Source: Paenilisteria newyorkensis
GTDB lineage: Bacteria; Bacillota; Bacilli; Lactobacillales; Listeriaceae
DNA length: 53,123 nt
Direction of reading: 5' to 3'
Assembly (NCBI RefSeq): GCF_000766145.1
Contig: NZ_JNFB01000018.1
Span: 1 to 53,123, forward strand
The position numbers and the translations under genes are program-made. Positions 17,510-25,105 of this stretch are shown here, one piece after another. How positions within the stretch are numbered: the stretch's first letter is position 1; each line of letters begins with the position of its first letter. The notes below the pieces were generated by a model that saw only the letters and a program-made list of their open reading frames with translations, was not told where the DNA came from and searched no databases.

Positions 17510-18647
17510 AATATTCTTTCCCTTCTAACATAGATTGGGCTTGAAAGAATTCTAAAAAATCATTTTTATCTAAGATTGGTAGTACAAATACTAAGGTTTC
17601 AAATTTTTCTTTAAGTTCTAAAAAATTACTGTTTTTTTCAATCATATTTTTTACTTCGTCTTCTTTATAAATATCATCACATATTAAAAAAATAATTAGT
17701 TTTTCTGTTACATCATCTGTTATTTCAACCAATTCATTTGTTCTATTAGTTTTAATATTTCTAAAAAGTTCAGCACTATAATTCATATCCTCATGCAAAT
17801 CATCATTATGTTTTTCAAGTGAGTCTACAGCCTTATTTATTGCTTGATTCAAACTACTATAAAATTTTGCTTCTAAATAATATATTTCTTTTTTTTCTGG
17901 TATATATATTGAACCATCATTTCCATATACAGCCATTGAAGGGCTAGTTTTAAATATAAGCTTAGGATATATATATTTATCACCAATACTTTCAATAAAC
18001 TCACTTACTAAAGTGTGCATAAGAAATTCACCTATATCTCCATGTAGCACTGTATGATTAATGTTTATTCCATCTTCGCTTATAAATCCTATATTTTGTA
18101 AAGCACTAAAATATTTTTTTGTAATTAAAGCTTGACTATATGTTAAATCAGGATTATAGGTACTTGCTAACTTTATAACATTATCTTTATTAAAAATGAT
18201 ATCTGATATTTTTTTGAACAAAATCTCATTATTCGATATTAACTCTTTCCAAGTAAAATATTTAAGTCTTATTTTACTTGAATATCTATCTAAGTTCTTA
18301 TTCCTAAATTCTAGCTTGTTTTCAATCCGTAATACCTTGTAAAAAACACCTAGATCATATGTATTACTATTCCTAATGCCCAACTCTTCTATAAGAATAT
18401 TCGATAATTCTTTAGCAACTTTATTAAAAATAAAGCTGTCATTAATAGCCGTAATTTTCCCTACCCTATAATCAACTTTTGAATTATTAGTAAAAGATAT
18501 AATAAGAAATAAATTTTCTTGAGTTCTATGATATCGTTCATAATAATTTTTCACCTCTTCAATGCGATCTTGATACGTAATCTCTCCAGAAGCTTTAAAT
18601 GTATTAAATACAAATTCCTGTGTCGTATAATGCACTAGTATCATCAT
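17502..18647 (-). CDS. hamA: HamA (DUF1837 nuclease), effector of a Hachiman defence system
   Basis: 381 residues. The C-terminal half fits the DUF1837/HamA PD-(D/E)XK-like nuclease: Glu207 in HGDIGEFLM, Asp244 in YGNDGS, and Glu259-x-Lys261 in YYLEAKFY. In Hachiman, HamA is the DNase released or activated by HamB. The start is ATG 18647 with GAAGG upstream; a second ATG follows directly. A good promoter lies about 65 bp upstream. The N-terminal half (1-190) has no motif I recognise and presumably contacts HamB. Confidence 0.82.
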   Translation of the reverse strand: MMILVHYTTQEFVFNTFKASGEITYQDRIEEVKNYYERYHRTQENLFLIISFTNNSKVDYRVGKITAINDSFIFNKVAKELSNILIEELGIRNSNTYDLGVFYKVLRIENKLEFRNKNLDRYSSKIRLKYFTWKELISNNEILFKKISDIIFNKDNVIKLASTYNPDLTYSQALITKKYFSALQNIGFISEDGININHTVLHGDIGEFLMHTLVSEFIESIGDKYIYPKLIFKTSPSMAVYGNDGSIYIPEKKEIYYLEAKFYSSLNQAINKAVDSLEKHNDDLHEDMNYSAELFRNIKTNRTNELVEITDDVTEKLIIFLICDDIYKEDEVKNMIEKNSNFLELKEKFETLVFVLPILDKNDFLEFFQAQSMLEGKEYYE

Positions 18648-18710
18648 TTTCCTTCAATCCCCTTATGATTAAAATATGGCTTATATACTATTGGCTTAAA
18701 TTTGAATTGA

Positions 18711-18739
18711 ATTATATTCTTGACTCCATACTATCACAA
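18711..18739 (-). promoter_or_regulatory. Promoter of hamAB
   Basis: The minus strand has TTGTGA (18734-18739), a 17-bp spacer and a perfect TATAAT (18711-18716). It lies 64 bp upstream of the hamA start in an otherwise gene-free 300-bp gap (18648-18948). Confidence 0.65.
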
Positions 18740-18850
18740 AATATCCTAAATTTAAACAATTTACTAATTCCCTCGTACATTAGAAGAATAATATTGTGAA
18801 ATTCATTGATAAAATGAGAATCCGCCTTTATTGAATAATTTATAACGACA

Positions 18851-18890
18851 AAAATCCCTCAGGCTCTATCAACATAGCGAAAGGGATTTA
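18851..18890 (-). terminator. Terminator of the small three-gene operon
   Basis: On the minus strand AAATCCCT and AGGGATTT pair, with an inner CTAT/ATAG pairing, followed by a T run. It insulates hamAB from the upstream small genes. Confidence 0.7.
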
Positions 18891-18948
18891 TCTGCCTTAA
18901 ATTGTTATCTATCAGTAACATATAAATTTTTATAGAATGATTACTGCT

Positions 18949-19212
18949 TTATCTTTTTCGAAAAAAATCTACGCCTTCTTTAAATGCTTCTCTATAGATA
19001 TAAAGAAAGGCTTCAACTTGATATTTTTCCAAAGCATCCAGATAAACAATTATTTCTGGATTCCATAATTCTTCTAACTGATCCCGCATTTGATAATAAT
19101 ATTTACTGTTTTCTTGGAACGCTTCATGATTACTGTCTGCCTCACAAATACCTTCTATACGTGCCAGACAAAACTGGTCAAAATCTTGTTCTATTGTTTG
19201 ACTCTCCATCAC
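18949..19212 (-). CDS. Unrecognised small acidic protein, third gene of a small operon
   Basis: 87 residues, acidic and helical, ending in YIYREAFKEGVDFFRKR. Its predicted helices and the F-x-x-G-x-x-F ending vaguely recall small mobile-element proteins of the DUF6809 type, but I cannot confirm this. The start overlaps the stop of the upstream gene by 4 bp (ATGA), so it is translationally coupled. It is followed by a terminator. Function unknown. Confidence 0.6.
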   Translation of the reverse strand: MMESQTIEQDFDQFCLARIEGICEADSNHEAFQENSKYYYQMRDQLEELWNPEIIVYLDALEKYQVEAFLYIYREAFKEGVDFFRKR

Positions 19213-19505
19213 ATACTCACCTCTCTAGTAGTAAAATCAAAATAGCAGGTACTCCCTTGTAAACGAAAGTTGTTAGTTACCAATTGTAAATGATAAGTTG
19301 CTAAGATATCTTGTATTTCTAATTGTAAAATCGGCAATAACCTCTGCAAACGTTCCGTATCCTGAATATCAATCGAATAACTACAAGCTTTAGTCTGTAC
19401 AACTAACTCTACCTTGTCAGTAACTCCATGTATACTTTGAAGGTGCACTGATAAATCTGGTTTTACTAATAATGAAAAACGGTCTGTCTTAATTTCAAAT
19501 TTCAT
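19209..19505 (-). CDS. Unrecognised small protein, second gene of a small operon
   Basis: 98 residues, with a beta-rich N-terminal half, two cysteines and no membrane segment. It overlaps the genes on both sides by a few bases (11 bp with the upstream gene, 4 bp with the downstream gene), so all three form one tight operon. I recognise no family. Confidence 0.6.
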   Translation of the reverse strand: MKFEIKTDRFSLLVKPDLSVHLQSIHGVTDKVELVVQTKACSYSIDIQDTERLQRLLPILQLEIQDILATYHLQLVTNNFRLQGSTCYFDFTTREVSM

Positions 19506-19704
19506 TCTCTTTCCCCTCCTCTTTAGCCACTATTGCATCAAAAGCTATTTGCATCCCTAACTTAAAACCATGTGTAAATGTTGCAACTAATTCAGTTAGC
19601 TGCTCCTCCGATTTTTGATGATATTGCTCTTTTATATAATTCTGTGCAGTATTTTCTATAAAATCACTCAAGATTTGCTCACCTCCTCCAAAAAAATTCT
19701 TCAT
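19495..19704 (-). CDS. Unrecognised small protein, first gene of a small operon
   Basis: 69 residues and helical, with the C-terminal pattern FTHGFKLGMQIAFDAI. It is preceded by GGAGGTGAG and divergent from an XRE regulator, with a shared control region of about 100 bp. The F-x-x-G-F-x-L-G pattern resembles the tail of the 87-residue protein two genes downstream. Function unknown. Confidence 0.6.
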   Translation of the reverse strand: MKNFFGGGEQILSDFIENTAQNYIKEQYHQKSEEQLTELVATFTHGFKLGMQIAFDAIVAKEEGKENEI

Positions 19705-19767
19705 AGCGAAATATTTCCCTATTACGAAACATTATAATGGAAATAGATAGTAAAATCAATATAATAA

Positions 19768-19781
19768 TTCGTTATGACGAA
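19768..19781. promoter_or_regulatory. Candidate operator between the XRE gene and the small operon
   Basis: TTCGTTATGACGAA is a perfect 5+5 dyad with a 4-bp centre, 26 bp before the XRE start. Half-sites of the form GCGAAAT and ACGAAAC recur at about 19708 and 19726 on the side of the small operon, where TATAAT (rc of 19733-19738) provides its -10. This layout suits control of both genes by the XRE protein. Confidence 0.45.
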
Positions 19782-19807
19782 ATTATATGTAAGGTGGTGA
19801 AATTACG

Positions 19808-20050
19808 ATGCAAAAGATAAGACCAGATATGGATATTGGAAAGAACATTCAACGACTAAGAAATGATTCCAAAATGACACAAGATCAAGTAGTAGCAAAG
19901 ATGAATGTCATGGGATTAAATATTTCGAAAAGTACATATGCAAAATTAGAAACTAATCGCATGAATATACGTGTAAGTGAACTTGTTGCACTTAAAATAA
20001 TTTTCAATGCTGAGTTTAATGATTTCTTTGAGGATTTGGTTTTGAAATAA
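19808..20050 (+). CDS. XRE-family transcriptional regulator (single HTH domain)
   Basis: An 80-residue protein that is almost entirely a Cro/CI-type helix-turn-helix: IGKNIQRLRNDSKMTQDQVVAKM leads to the recognition-helix region ISKSTYAKLETNR. AAGGTGG lies 11 nt upstream of the ATG. It is divergent from the three small genes and probably represses that operon and itself through the TTCGT-N4-ACGAA site. Confidence 0.82.
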   Translation: MQKIRPDMDIGKNIQRLRNDSKMTQDQVVAKMNVMGLNISKSTYAKLETNRMNIRVSELVALKIIFNAEFNDFFEDLVLK

Positions 20051-20088
20051 TACAAGTGAGTGCTGAGACATAGCTAAAATTCAGTATA

Positions 20089-20174
20089 AAAAAATGAGAA
20101 TAGAAAAAGTAGGAAGCTTGTAACGCCATTTAACAAATGACGCATATACAAACTCCCTACTTATTTTTCATTTT
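20089..20174. terminator. Long bidirectional terminator between the XRE gene and the HerA gene
   Basis: A long imperfect stem: the arm starting GTAGGAAGCTTGTAACGC (20109) pairs with the arm ending ACAAACTCCCTAC (20160). An outer AAAATGA/TCATTTT clamp flanks it, with A and T runs on the two sides. It separates convergent transcripts. Confidence 0.65.
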
Positions 20175-20235
20175 GAGGCTCTTTTGTTTCAACTTTTTTT
20201 ATTTAAATCTATACACAAAATGCAATGAATAAACA

Positions 20236-22038
20236 CTAATCAGCATTTCGTTGTTTCCACAGCTCTATCAAATCAACATTATCGCTGTTGGGTCTATGAC
20301 TCTTACAATCAATATAATCAATTTTAACCGTTAACGGAAGTTCAAATGAAGTTCCCGTTATTATACAACATCCTGATGATAAATTTGGAATATTTTGTCT
20401 TGATACTTTATCAAGTGTACTAATCGAAAATTCTATTAACCGCAAGTCATTATCATTTACTAATCTATGAATAAAATAATTGTGTAGTTGAGACATAATA
20501 GTTGGAGAAATGTCTGCTGGTCTCTGGCTTGCAATTGTTAAAAAATATCCAAACTTTCTTCCCTCTTTAATGATTTCTTCAAAAACCTCTAGTCTGTAGT
20601 CCTGCCATCCTTTATTTTCTGCCTTAGCAGAATCCGATAAAATGTTATGAGCTTCATCCACAATTAAATGAAAGGTTTTATTAATATTATCCTCATTAGC
20701 TACCTTATGCAACTCATAACTCATTTTTGCTAATAAAAGTGGTACTATTTTTTTTATATCTTGATTACAGTTTCTTAATGAAATTACAGTTAATAAGCTT
20801 TCAAAAGTATTATAGTTATCTTCTATTTCAATAATTCTATCGAATGATTTTTCGAGACTTTTTAAGCGAGATAACATAGGTTGAATATCATCCAACCTGT
20901 AATGACCATTATTTAATTCCTGTAGAAGAAAAATGTGCATAGCCGCTCTTAGTTTAGAAAGAAAAGGTAGTCCACTCTTTACTTTCATGTCTGAAATAGG
21001 ATATTCATTACTATCAAAAGGTGCTATCTCATTTCCATAGTCTAATTTACGTTTTAATTCACCTTGTAATGACTCATACCTACCTTCTTCACTTCCTTCA
21101 ATAAAGTCTTGCGATAAAATAGTAGCTAGTGATTTCACAGAATCGTGACTTGGTCGAGTATATGTTTTATTAATTTCCAAAGCTAGTATCTCATTAACAA
21201 TACTTTCAAATTGATTATTAATACTTATTCGATCAATTATCCAACTTAAAAAAGGTTTTTGAGTTTTTTCAGTAGCAGAAAGTAATATACTTAAAATATC
21301 TTTATCCCATATTACTTTTTGATCAACAATCAATTTGTCGCCATTATCATTTCTAGTGTTTAGCGAAATAATTTCTTTTTCAGAACCCTTTAATAATTGT
21401 GCTCCAATATATTCACCATTAAAATCTAATAATAAAAAATTACTTTTCCCTTTAAAATCAAGATTGTTTTTATTGAATAATCCAGTATAAATTTTCGTTA
21501 AAGTATTTGATTTACCACTCCCCGTATTCCCAAAAATACCAATATGTGTATTGAATACAAGGCTCCAATCGAGCTTAAACTCTATTTCATCTATCAATGT
21601 TTGCCCAATTCTATAATTTTGATTATCATATTTTTTATTATTTTTCCCATTGGTTATAATATTTAAAATTTCGTCCTCATTTAGTAACACTACATCATTG
21701 TATATCAACGGATATGCAAGTATTCCAGCTATAAAAGCATCGTTGATAAAAGTACCGATAATTTTAATTTCAATTACTCGTTCAAACCTGTCCTTCTTGT
21801 AATGCATATCTTGAGAATCACTATACACATCACGAAGAAATTCTTTAACAACCTGCCCAACTATTTTATAGGGACCACGGATAATCCCAATAAAACTATT
21901 AATTGCGATACCTCTATATTTAAGTCCATTGTAAAAATAAGTAAACATATTCGAGTTTTCTTCCATCAAAACATTAACTTTAGTTCCTTCAATTTCTAAT
22001 ACTTTCCCTACTACTAAATCATTCATCTTCTTCACCAT
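20236..22038 (-). CDS. HerA-type ATPase of a SIR2-HerA defence system
   Basis: 600 residues. An N-terminal HAS-barrel-like region (about 1-120) precedes a FtsK/HerA RecA-like core. Walker A is GNTGSGKS (170-177), Walker B is HLIVDEAHN, and the sensor segment is TIASQRPADISPTIMSQ, characteristic of HerA. HerA proteins form hexameric rings and in this pair scaffold and activate the SIR2 NADase/nuclease. The start overlaps the SIR2 stop by 20 bp; a second in-frame ATG four codons in is also possible. It ends next to a shared terminator. Confidence 0.85.
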   Translation of the reverse strand: MVKKMNDLVVGKVLEIEGTKVNVLMEENSNMFTYFYNGLKYRGIAINSFIGIIRGPYKIVGQVVKEFLRDVYSDSQDMHYKKDRFERVIEIKIIGTFINDAFIAGILAYPLIYNDVVLLNEDEILNIITNGKNNKKYDNQNYRIGQTLIDEIEFKLDWSLVFNTHIGIFGNTGSGKSNTLTKIYTGLFNKNNLDFKGKSNFLLLDFNGEYIGAQLLKGSEKEIISLNTRNDNGDKLIVDQKVIWDKDILSILLSATEKTQKPFLSWIIDRISINNQFESIVNEILALEINKTYTRPSHDSVKSLATILSQDFIEGSEEGRYESLQGELKRKLDYGNEIAPFDSNEYPISDMKVKSGLPFLSKLRAAMHIFLLQELNNGHYRLDDIQPMLSRLKSLEKSFDRIIEIEDNYNTFESLLTVISLRNCNQDIKKIVPLLLAKMSYELHKVANEDNINKTFHLIVDEAHNILSDSAKAENKGWQDYRLEVFEEIIKEGRKFGYFLTIASQRPADISPTIMSQLHNYFIHRLVNDNDLRLIEFSISTLDKVSRQNIPNLSSGCCIITGTSFELPLTVKIDYIDCKSHRPNSDNVDLIELWKQRNAD

Positions 22039-23425
22039 CAGACATTGGCGTTTGAGAACCCATTAAGGAATTTAAATAGTAAATATCTCCCTTAGGATAA
22101 GAAGTTTCAAAAAAATATTCATCTCCACTATCATCAATAATACAATAACTAGATATTTCAAAAGCATTAATACCTTCAGCAATTATTTCACTATCATCAT
22201 TTTCATTTTCATTTTCAGAGCTTAGATATATATTATATTCCTTCCACAAAGGTAATTTGTACACTCTGTTACAACCATTTGAATCATACTCATATTCAGT
22301 AATTTCTTCATGATTAGAATTTGTAAATGTTAAAGACATATCTTCAATATCAAAAATGCTTACAAAAATTGTCTCAATCTTAGGTAATATTTCAATTTTA
22401 TTATCTATAAATCCAGCAAACAATTCTTCAATTTTATGTCTTTGCCATAAATCATAACAAATAATATATACTTTTAAAAATGGGTTTGATAACGACCGTC
22501 CCACAATTTCTTTAATATGTTCATCTGCAAATGAAAATCCAACTACTATTAAGATAGTATTCTTTCTTTCTAATTCATAACTCAATAGACGCAGCATTTG
22601 ATAATAATGCTGTTCAAATACTGTCTGAGAAAACTTATATTTTGTGGGATTTATTATTGCTAAGTCATTATAGTCTGAATGAAAATCCAGTAATAAGCTT
22701 TCTCCCACATCTGTTGCAAGATTGTTAATACGTTCTATCATCTCTTCCTTCGTGTTGCTAGTATCAATTATATTCTCTATTTGTTCAATATATATTTTTA
22801 ATTCCTCATACTTTGCTAAAATATTTTCTTTATTATATTCAATTTTTATTCCTTGTGAAGTATCTTGCCAACTTACTGATCCATGCAGCTTAATTAAGTT
22901 GAAACTTGGTATCTCCTTCTTATAATTATCCTGAACGCCAGAGTGAGCAACATTTAAATGATAATTTTCAATATTAATATATTTGTCGATAAAGCCTCTA
23001 CTTCCGTCATTAAAATAGTTCAATGGATTTTCTAATACAACATTATCAAACACACTCTCAAAAAACGTATCATAATTTGTTGTAAATATATTCATTCTTT
23101 TTGGTAATTGATACCCTTCTGTTCGCAATATATTTAGTCCGTTTCTAATAAAAATTTTATAGTTTTCGAATACTTGCTTATAATCTTCCGTTTTTTCATC
23201 ATGCATAAACATTTTCACTATCCAGTTATGATAGTAAAAATAAAACAACATATATTTTGCGTTAGTATCAAGATTTGTGTCAGTCAACAAATCCTCTAAA
23301 CTTGGTTTATTTTCTCCCAAAGATAAAGTTTTTATGAATGGGAAACTGGTTCCAGATCCGATTAAAAAATTTGTATTCTTTCCACTTATATCTTCATGAA
23401 ATTTTATATAGCTTTCTTTTTTCAT
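22019..23425 (-). CDS. SIR2-domain effector of a SIR2-HerA defence system
   Basis: 468 residues. The SIR2 fold is seen as IGSGTS (22-27), FTTNYDTFFE (N118 and D119, NAD ribose contacts), KLHGSVSW (H181) and VVGFSFADEHI. SIR2 effectors paired with HerA (also called Nezha) degrade NAD, and in some cases DNA, on phage infection, causing growth arrest. The acidic C-terminal region (about 370-468) has no motif I recognise. It is coupled to the HerA gene by overlap and lies 87 bp downstream of two XRE-domain genes on the same strand. Confidence 0.85.
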   Translation of the reverse strand: MKKESYIKFHEDISGKNTNFLIGSGTSFPFIKTLSLGENKPSLEDLLTDTNLDTNAKYMLFYFYYHNWIVKMFMHDEKTEDYKQVFENYKIFIRNGLNILRTEGYQLPKRMNIFTTNYDTFFESVFDNVVLENPLNYFNDGSRGFIDKYINIENYHLNVAHSGVQDNYKKEIPSFNLIKLHGSVSWQDTSQGIKIEYNKENILAKYEELKIYIEQIENIIDTSNTKEEMIERINNLATDVGESLLLDFHSDYNDLAIINPTKYKFSQTVFEQHYYQMLRLLSYELERKNTILIVVGFSFADEHIKEIVGRSLSNPFLKVYIICYDLWQRHKIEELFAGFIDNKIEILPKIETIFVSIFDIEDMSLTFTNSNHEEITEYEYDSNGCNRVYKLPLWKEYNIYLSSENENENDDSEIIAEGINAFEISSYCIIDDSGDEYFFETSYPKGDIYYLNSLMGSQTPMSDGEEDE

Positions 23426-23457
23426 ATATCATCCATCCTCTAGTATTTTTCTATTAC

Positions 23458-23466
23458 ATTATACCA
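23458..23466 (-). promoter_or_regulatory. Extended -10 promoter of the SIR2 gene
   Basis: The minus strand reads TGGTATAAT, an extended -10 element without a good -35. It lies about 35 bp before the SIR2 start. A palindrome TAAGCGCTTA lies just upstream (about 23471-23480) and could be an operator. Confidence 0.5.
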
Positions 23467-23511
23467 TAATTAAGCGCTTACTTTACGTGGTAATTTCGTT
23501 AAAATAGTATA

Positions 23512-24228
23512 TTAATCATTCATTTGATAAATCTGTATATCTAAACTCTTATTAAACTCATATTCTCCCAGTAAAATCTCACTACTATTTATACCATACT
23601 CATTACATAGGTGTTTCTCCAAGCGTTTAATCATCAAATCTCGCAACAACATAACGGGTTGTTTTGAATACAAACCCTCTAACTCCTGCTTCAATTCTTC
23701 TTGTGAAAATAAAATAGCATTTATCCCTAAACTTATTGTACTTTGTTCCTTGGCTAGTAGAAATCTTGCTTTATTGAATTTATACCAACTGAGAATAAAT
23801 TGTCTCATGTAATCTCTTAACTTTGTATTTTGCTCGTCTATATCTGTCCAGTCTAGCTCTTTCTTAACCATTTCCAAAAAATCTAGTCCTTGTCTACGAG
23901 GTATTGCAAGTATTTCTTCCTTTGATACAATACTATACTTTCGAAAAAAATCTACTGGATATTTTTCATCAACTAAATCCAAAATCCCCTTTCCAAGTGT
24001 CATATACTTAATTTGATTATCTCTAGTATCAATATCATCTTTTATCAAGTAATCTACCGTTATTTCAAATATTTTACATATGCGAATACAATTACTCAAA
24101 GTTGGTATCGCTTCTTGACGCTCCCATCTACCAATCATTTCTCGAGAAACCCCTATTTTTTCTGCTAATATATCTTGTGTCCAACTATTTCTTATACGTT
24201 CTTCTCTTAACTTTAAATGTAAAGCCAT
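23512..24228 (-). CDS. XRE-domain protein with a large C-terminal domain, second of a pair
   Basis: 238 residues. An N-terminal Cro/CI HTH (about 5-60) has the pattern WTQDILAEKIGVSREMIGRWERQ. A helical region of about 175 residues follows. The segment just after the HTH (YMTLGKGILDLVDE then FRKYSIVSKEEILAIPRR) lines up with YYQFGKQIYDYCQVE then LKTYDIVNEKDWIFVPK in the upstream gene, so the two are diverged paralogues. It overlaps that gene by 16 bp and lies 87 bp upstream of SIR2. A regulator of the defence operon, or a sensor, is inferred. Confidence 0.75.
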   Translation of the reverse strand: MALHLKLREERIRNSWTQDILAEKIGVSREMIGRWERQEAIPTLSNCIRICKIFEITVDYLIKDDIDTRDNQIKYMTLGKGILDLVDEKYPVDFFRKYSIVSKEEILAIPRRQGLDFLEMVKKELDWTDIDEQNTKLRDYMRQFILSWYKFNKARFLLAKEQSTISLGINAILFSQEELKQELEGLYSKQPVMLLRDLMIKRLEKHLCNEYGINSSEILLGEYEFNKSLDIQIYQMND

Positions 24229-24890
24229 CTATTTACCTCCTTGTCATCGAAAATAGGCTTTTCTAAAACTGAAAAAAGGTCTTTACGTAATTTCTCAAGT
24301 TCATACATCACTTGGTTTATGCTGATTGGGTCACGTTTATCTGTTATACTCAACTTTCCAGAATCATCTATATGTAGAGCATCCATAATAGTTTCTGGCG
24401 ATTTTACATTGTATGAATCCATCTCAACCATCCAAAAATGTAAATTAGATAGCGCTGCTTCACAACGATATGTATCTAGATCATATGCATCATCTTGTTT
24501 TAAGTGATCTTCATATGTTCGTGCAATAATATCGTATTTAGGAACAAAAATCCAATCTTTCTCATTAACAATATCATAAGTTTTCAAAAACTCAAATATA
24601 TTCTCAACTTGACAGTAATCATAGATTTGTTTTCCAAATTGATAATACCTTTGATTTAAATCAAGGTCTGGATCTACATGGCTATCTAAAAAATCATCCG
24701 CTTTAATATTGTATAGGTTACATAAATATCTCAAGGAAGGAATATCAATTTCCGAGATGCCAAGTTCCCAATTCCGTATTCGCTCATCGGTTGTTACATT
24801 ACCAGTATAATCTGTTATTTGCTTTGAAAGCTTTGTTAAGGTTAGACCACGTTTTTTTCTCTCTACTTCCAGTTGTTTATGAAACTCCAT
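24213..24890 (-). CDS. XRE-domain protein with a large C-terminal domain, first of a pair
   Basis: 225 residues. The N-terminal HTH (about 4-65) contains RGLTLTKLSKQITDY and DERIRNWELGISEIDIPSLRYLCNLY. A helical C-terminal part of about 155 residues with a matching segment in the downstream gene follows. It has a strong GAGGAGGT ribosome site and starts the probable operon that ends with HerA. I do not recognise the C-terminal domain. Confidence 0.75.
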   Translation of the reverse strand: MEFHKQLEVERKKRGLTLTKLSKQITDYTGNVTTDERIRNWELGISEIDIPSLRYLCNLYNIKADDFLDSHVDPDLDLNQRYYQFGKQIYDYCQVENIFEFLKTYDIVNEKDWIFVPKYDIIARTYEDHLKQDDAYDLDTYRCEAALSNLHFWMVEMDSYNVKSPETIMDALHIDDSGKLSITDKRDPISINQVMYELEKLRKDLFSVLEKPIFDDKEVNRWLYI

Positions 24891-25017
24891 AAAACTACCT
24901 CCTCATTTCTATATTTATATCATATCAAAATAATGGTAATTCTTAAAGTAACCGTATACAGGTTTTTATCCCTTGTTTAAGTCTCTTTTGAGTTTTATTG
25001 CCTATTTAATATAGAAA

Positions 25018-25064
25018 CATAACAAAATCGAAACAGTTGGCACAACTATTTCGGTTTTGTTATG
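25018..25064. other. 22-bp near-perfect hairpin with a 3-nt loop next to the relaxase gene
   Basis: CATAACAAAATCGAAACAGTTG (25018-25039) and CAACTATTTCGGTTTTGTTATG (25043-25064) pair over 22 positions. One is a T-G wobble and one a mismatch, around the loop GCA. It lies 42 bp beyond the relaxase stop in a gene-free gap (24891-25105). It could terminate the mobilisation operon, but a T run is lacking. A single-strand structure used in transfer is another possibility. Confidence 0.55.
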
Positions 25065-25105
25065 GGAACAACTGAAACGAAGTGGAAGGCGTTAGCTCAA
25101 TTACT

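Noticed and set aside
18949-19704. Classic toxin-antitoxin pair
   Set aside because: Three genes rather than two, with no known toxin or antitoxin fold visible; only the separate XRE gene is suggestive. I keep it as unknown.
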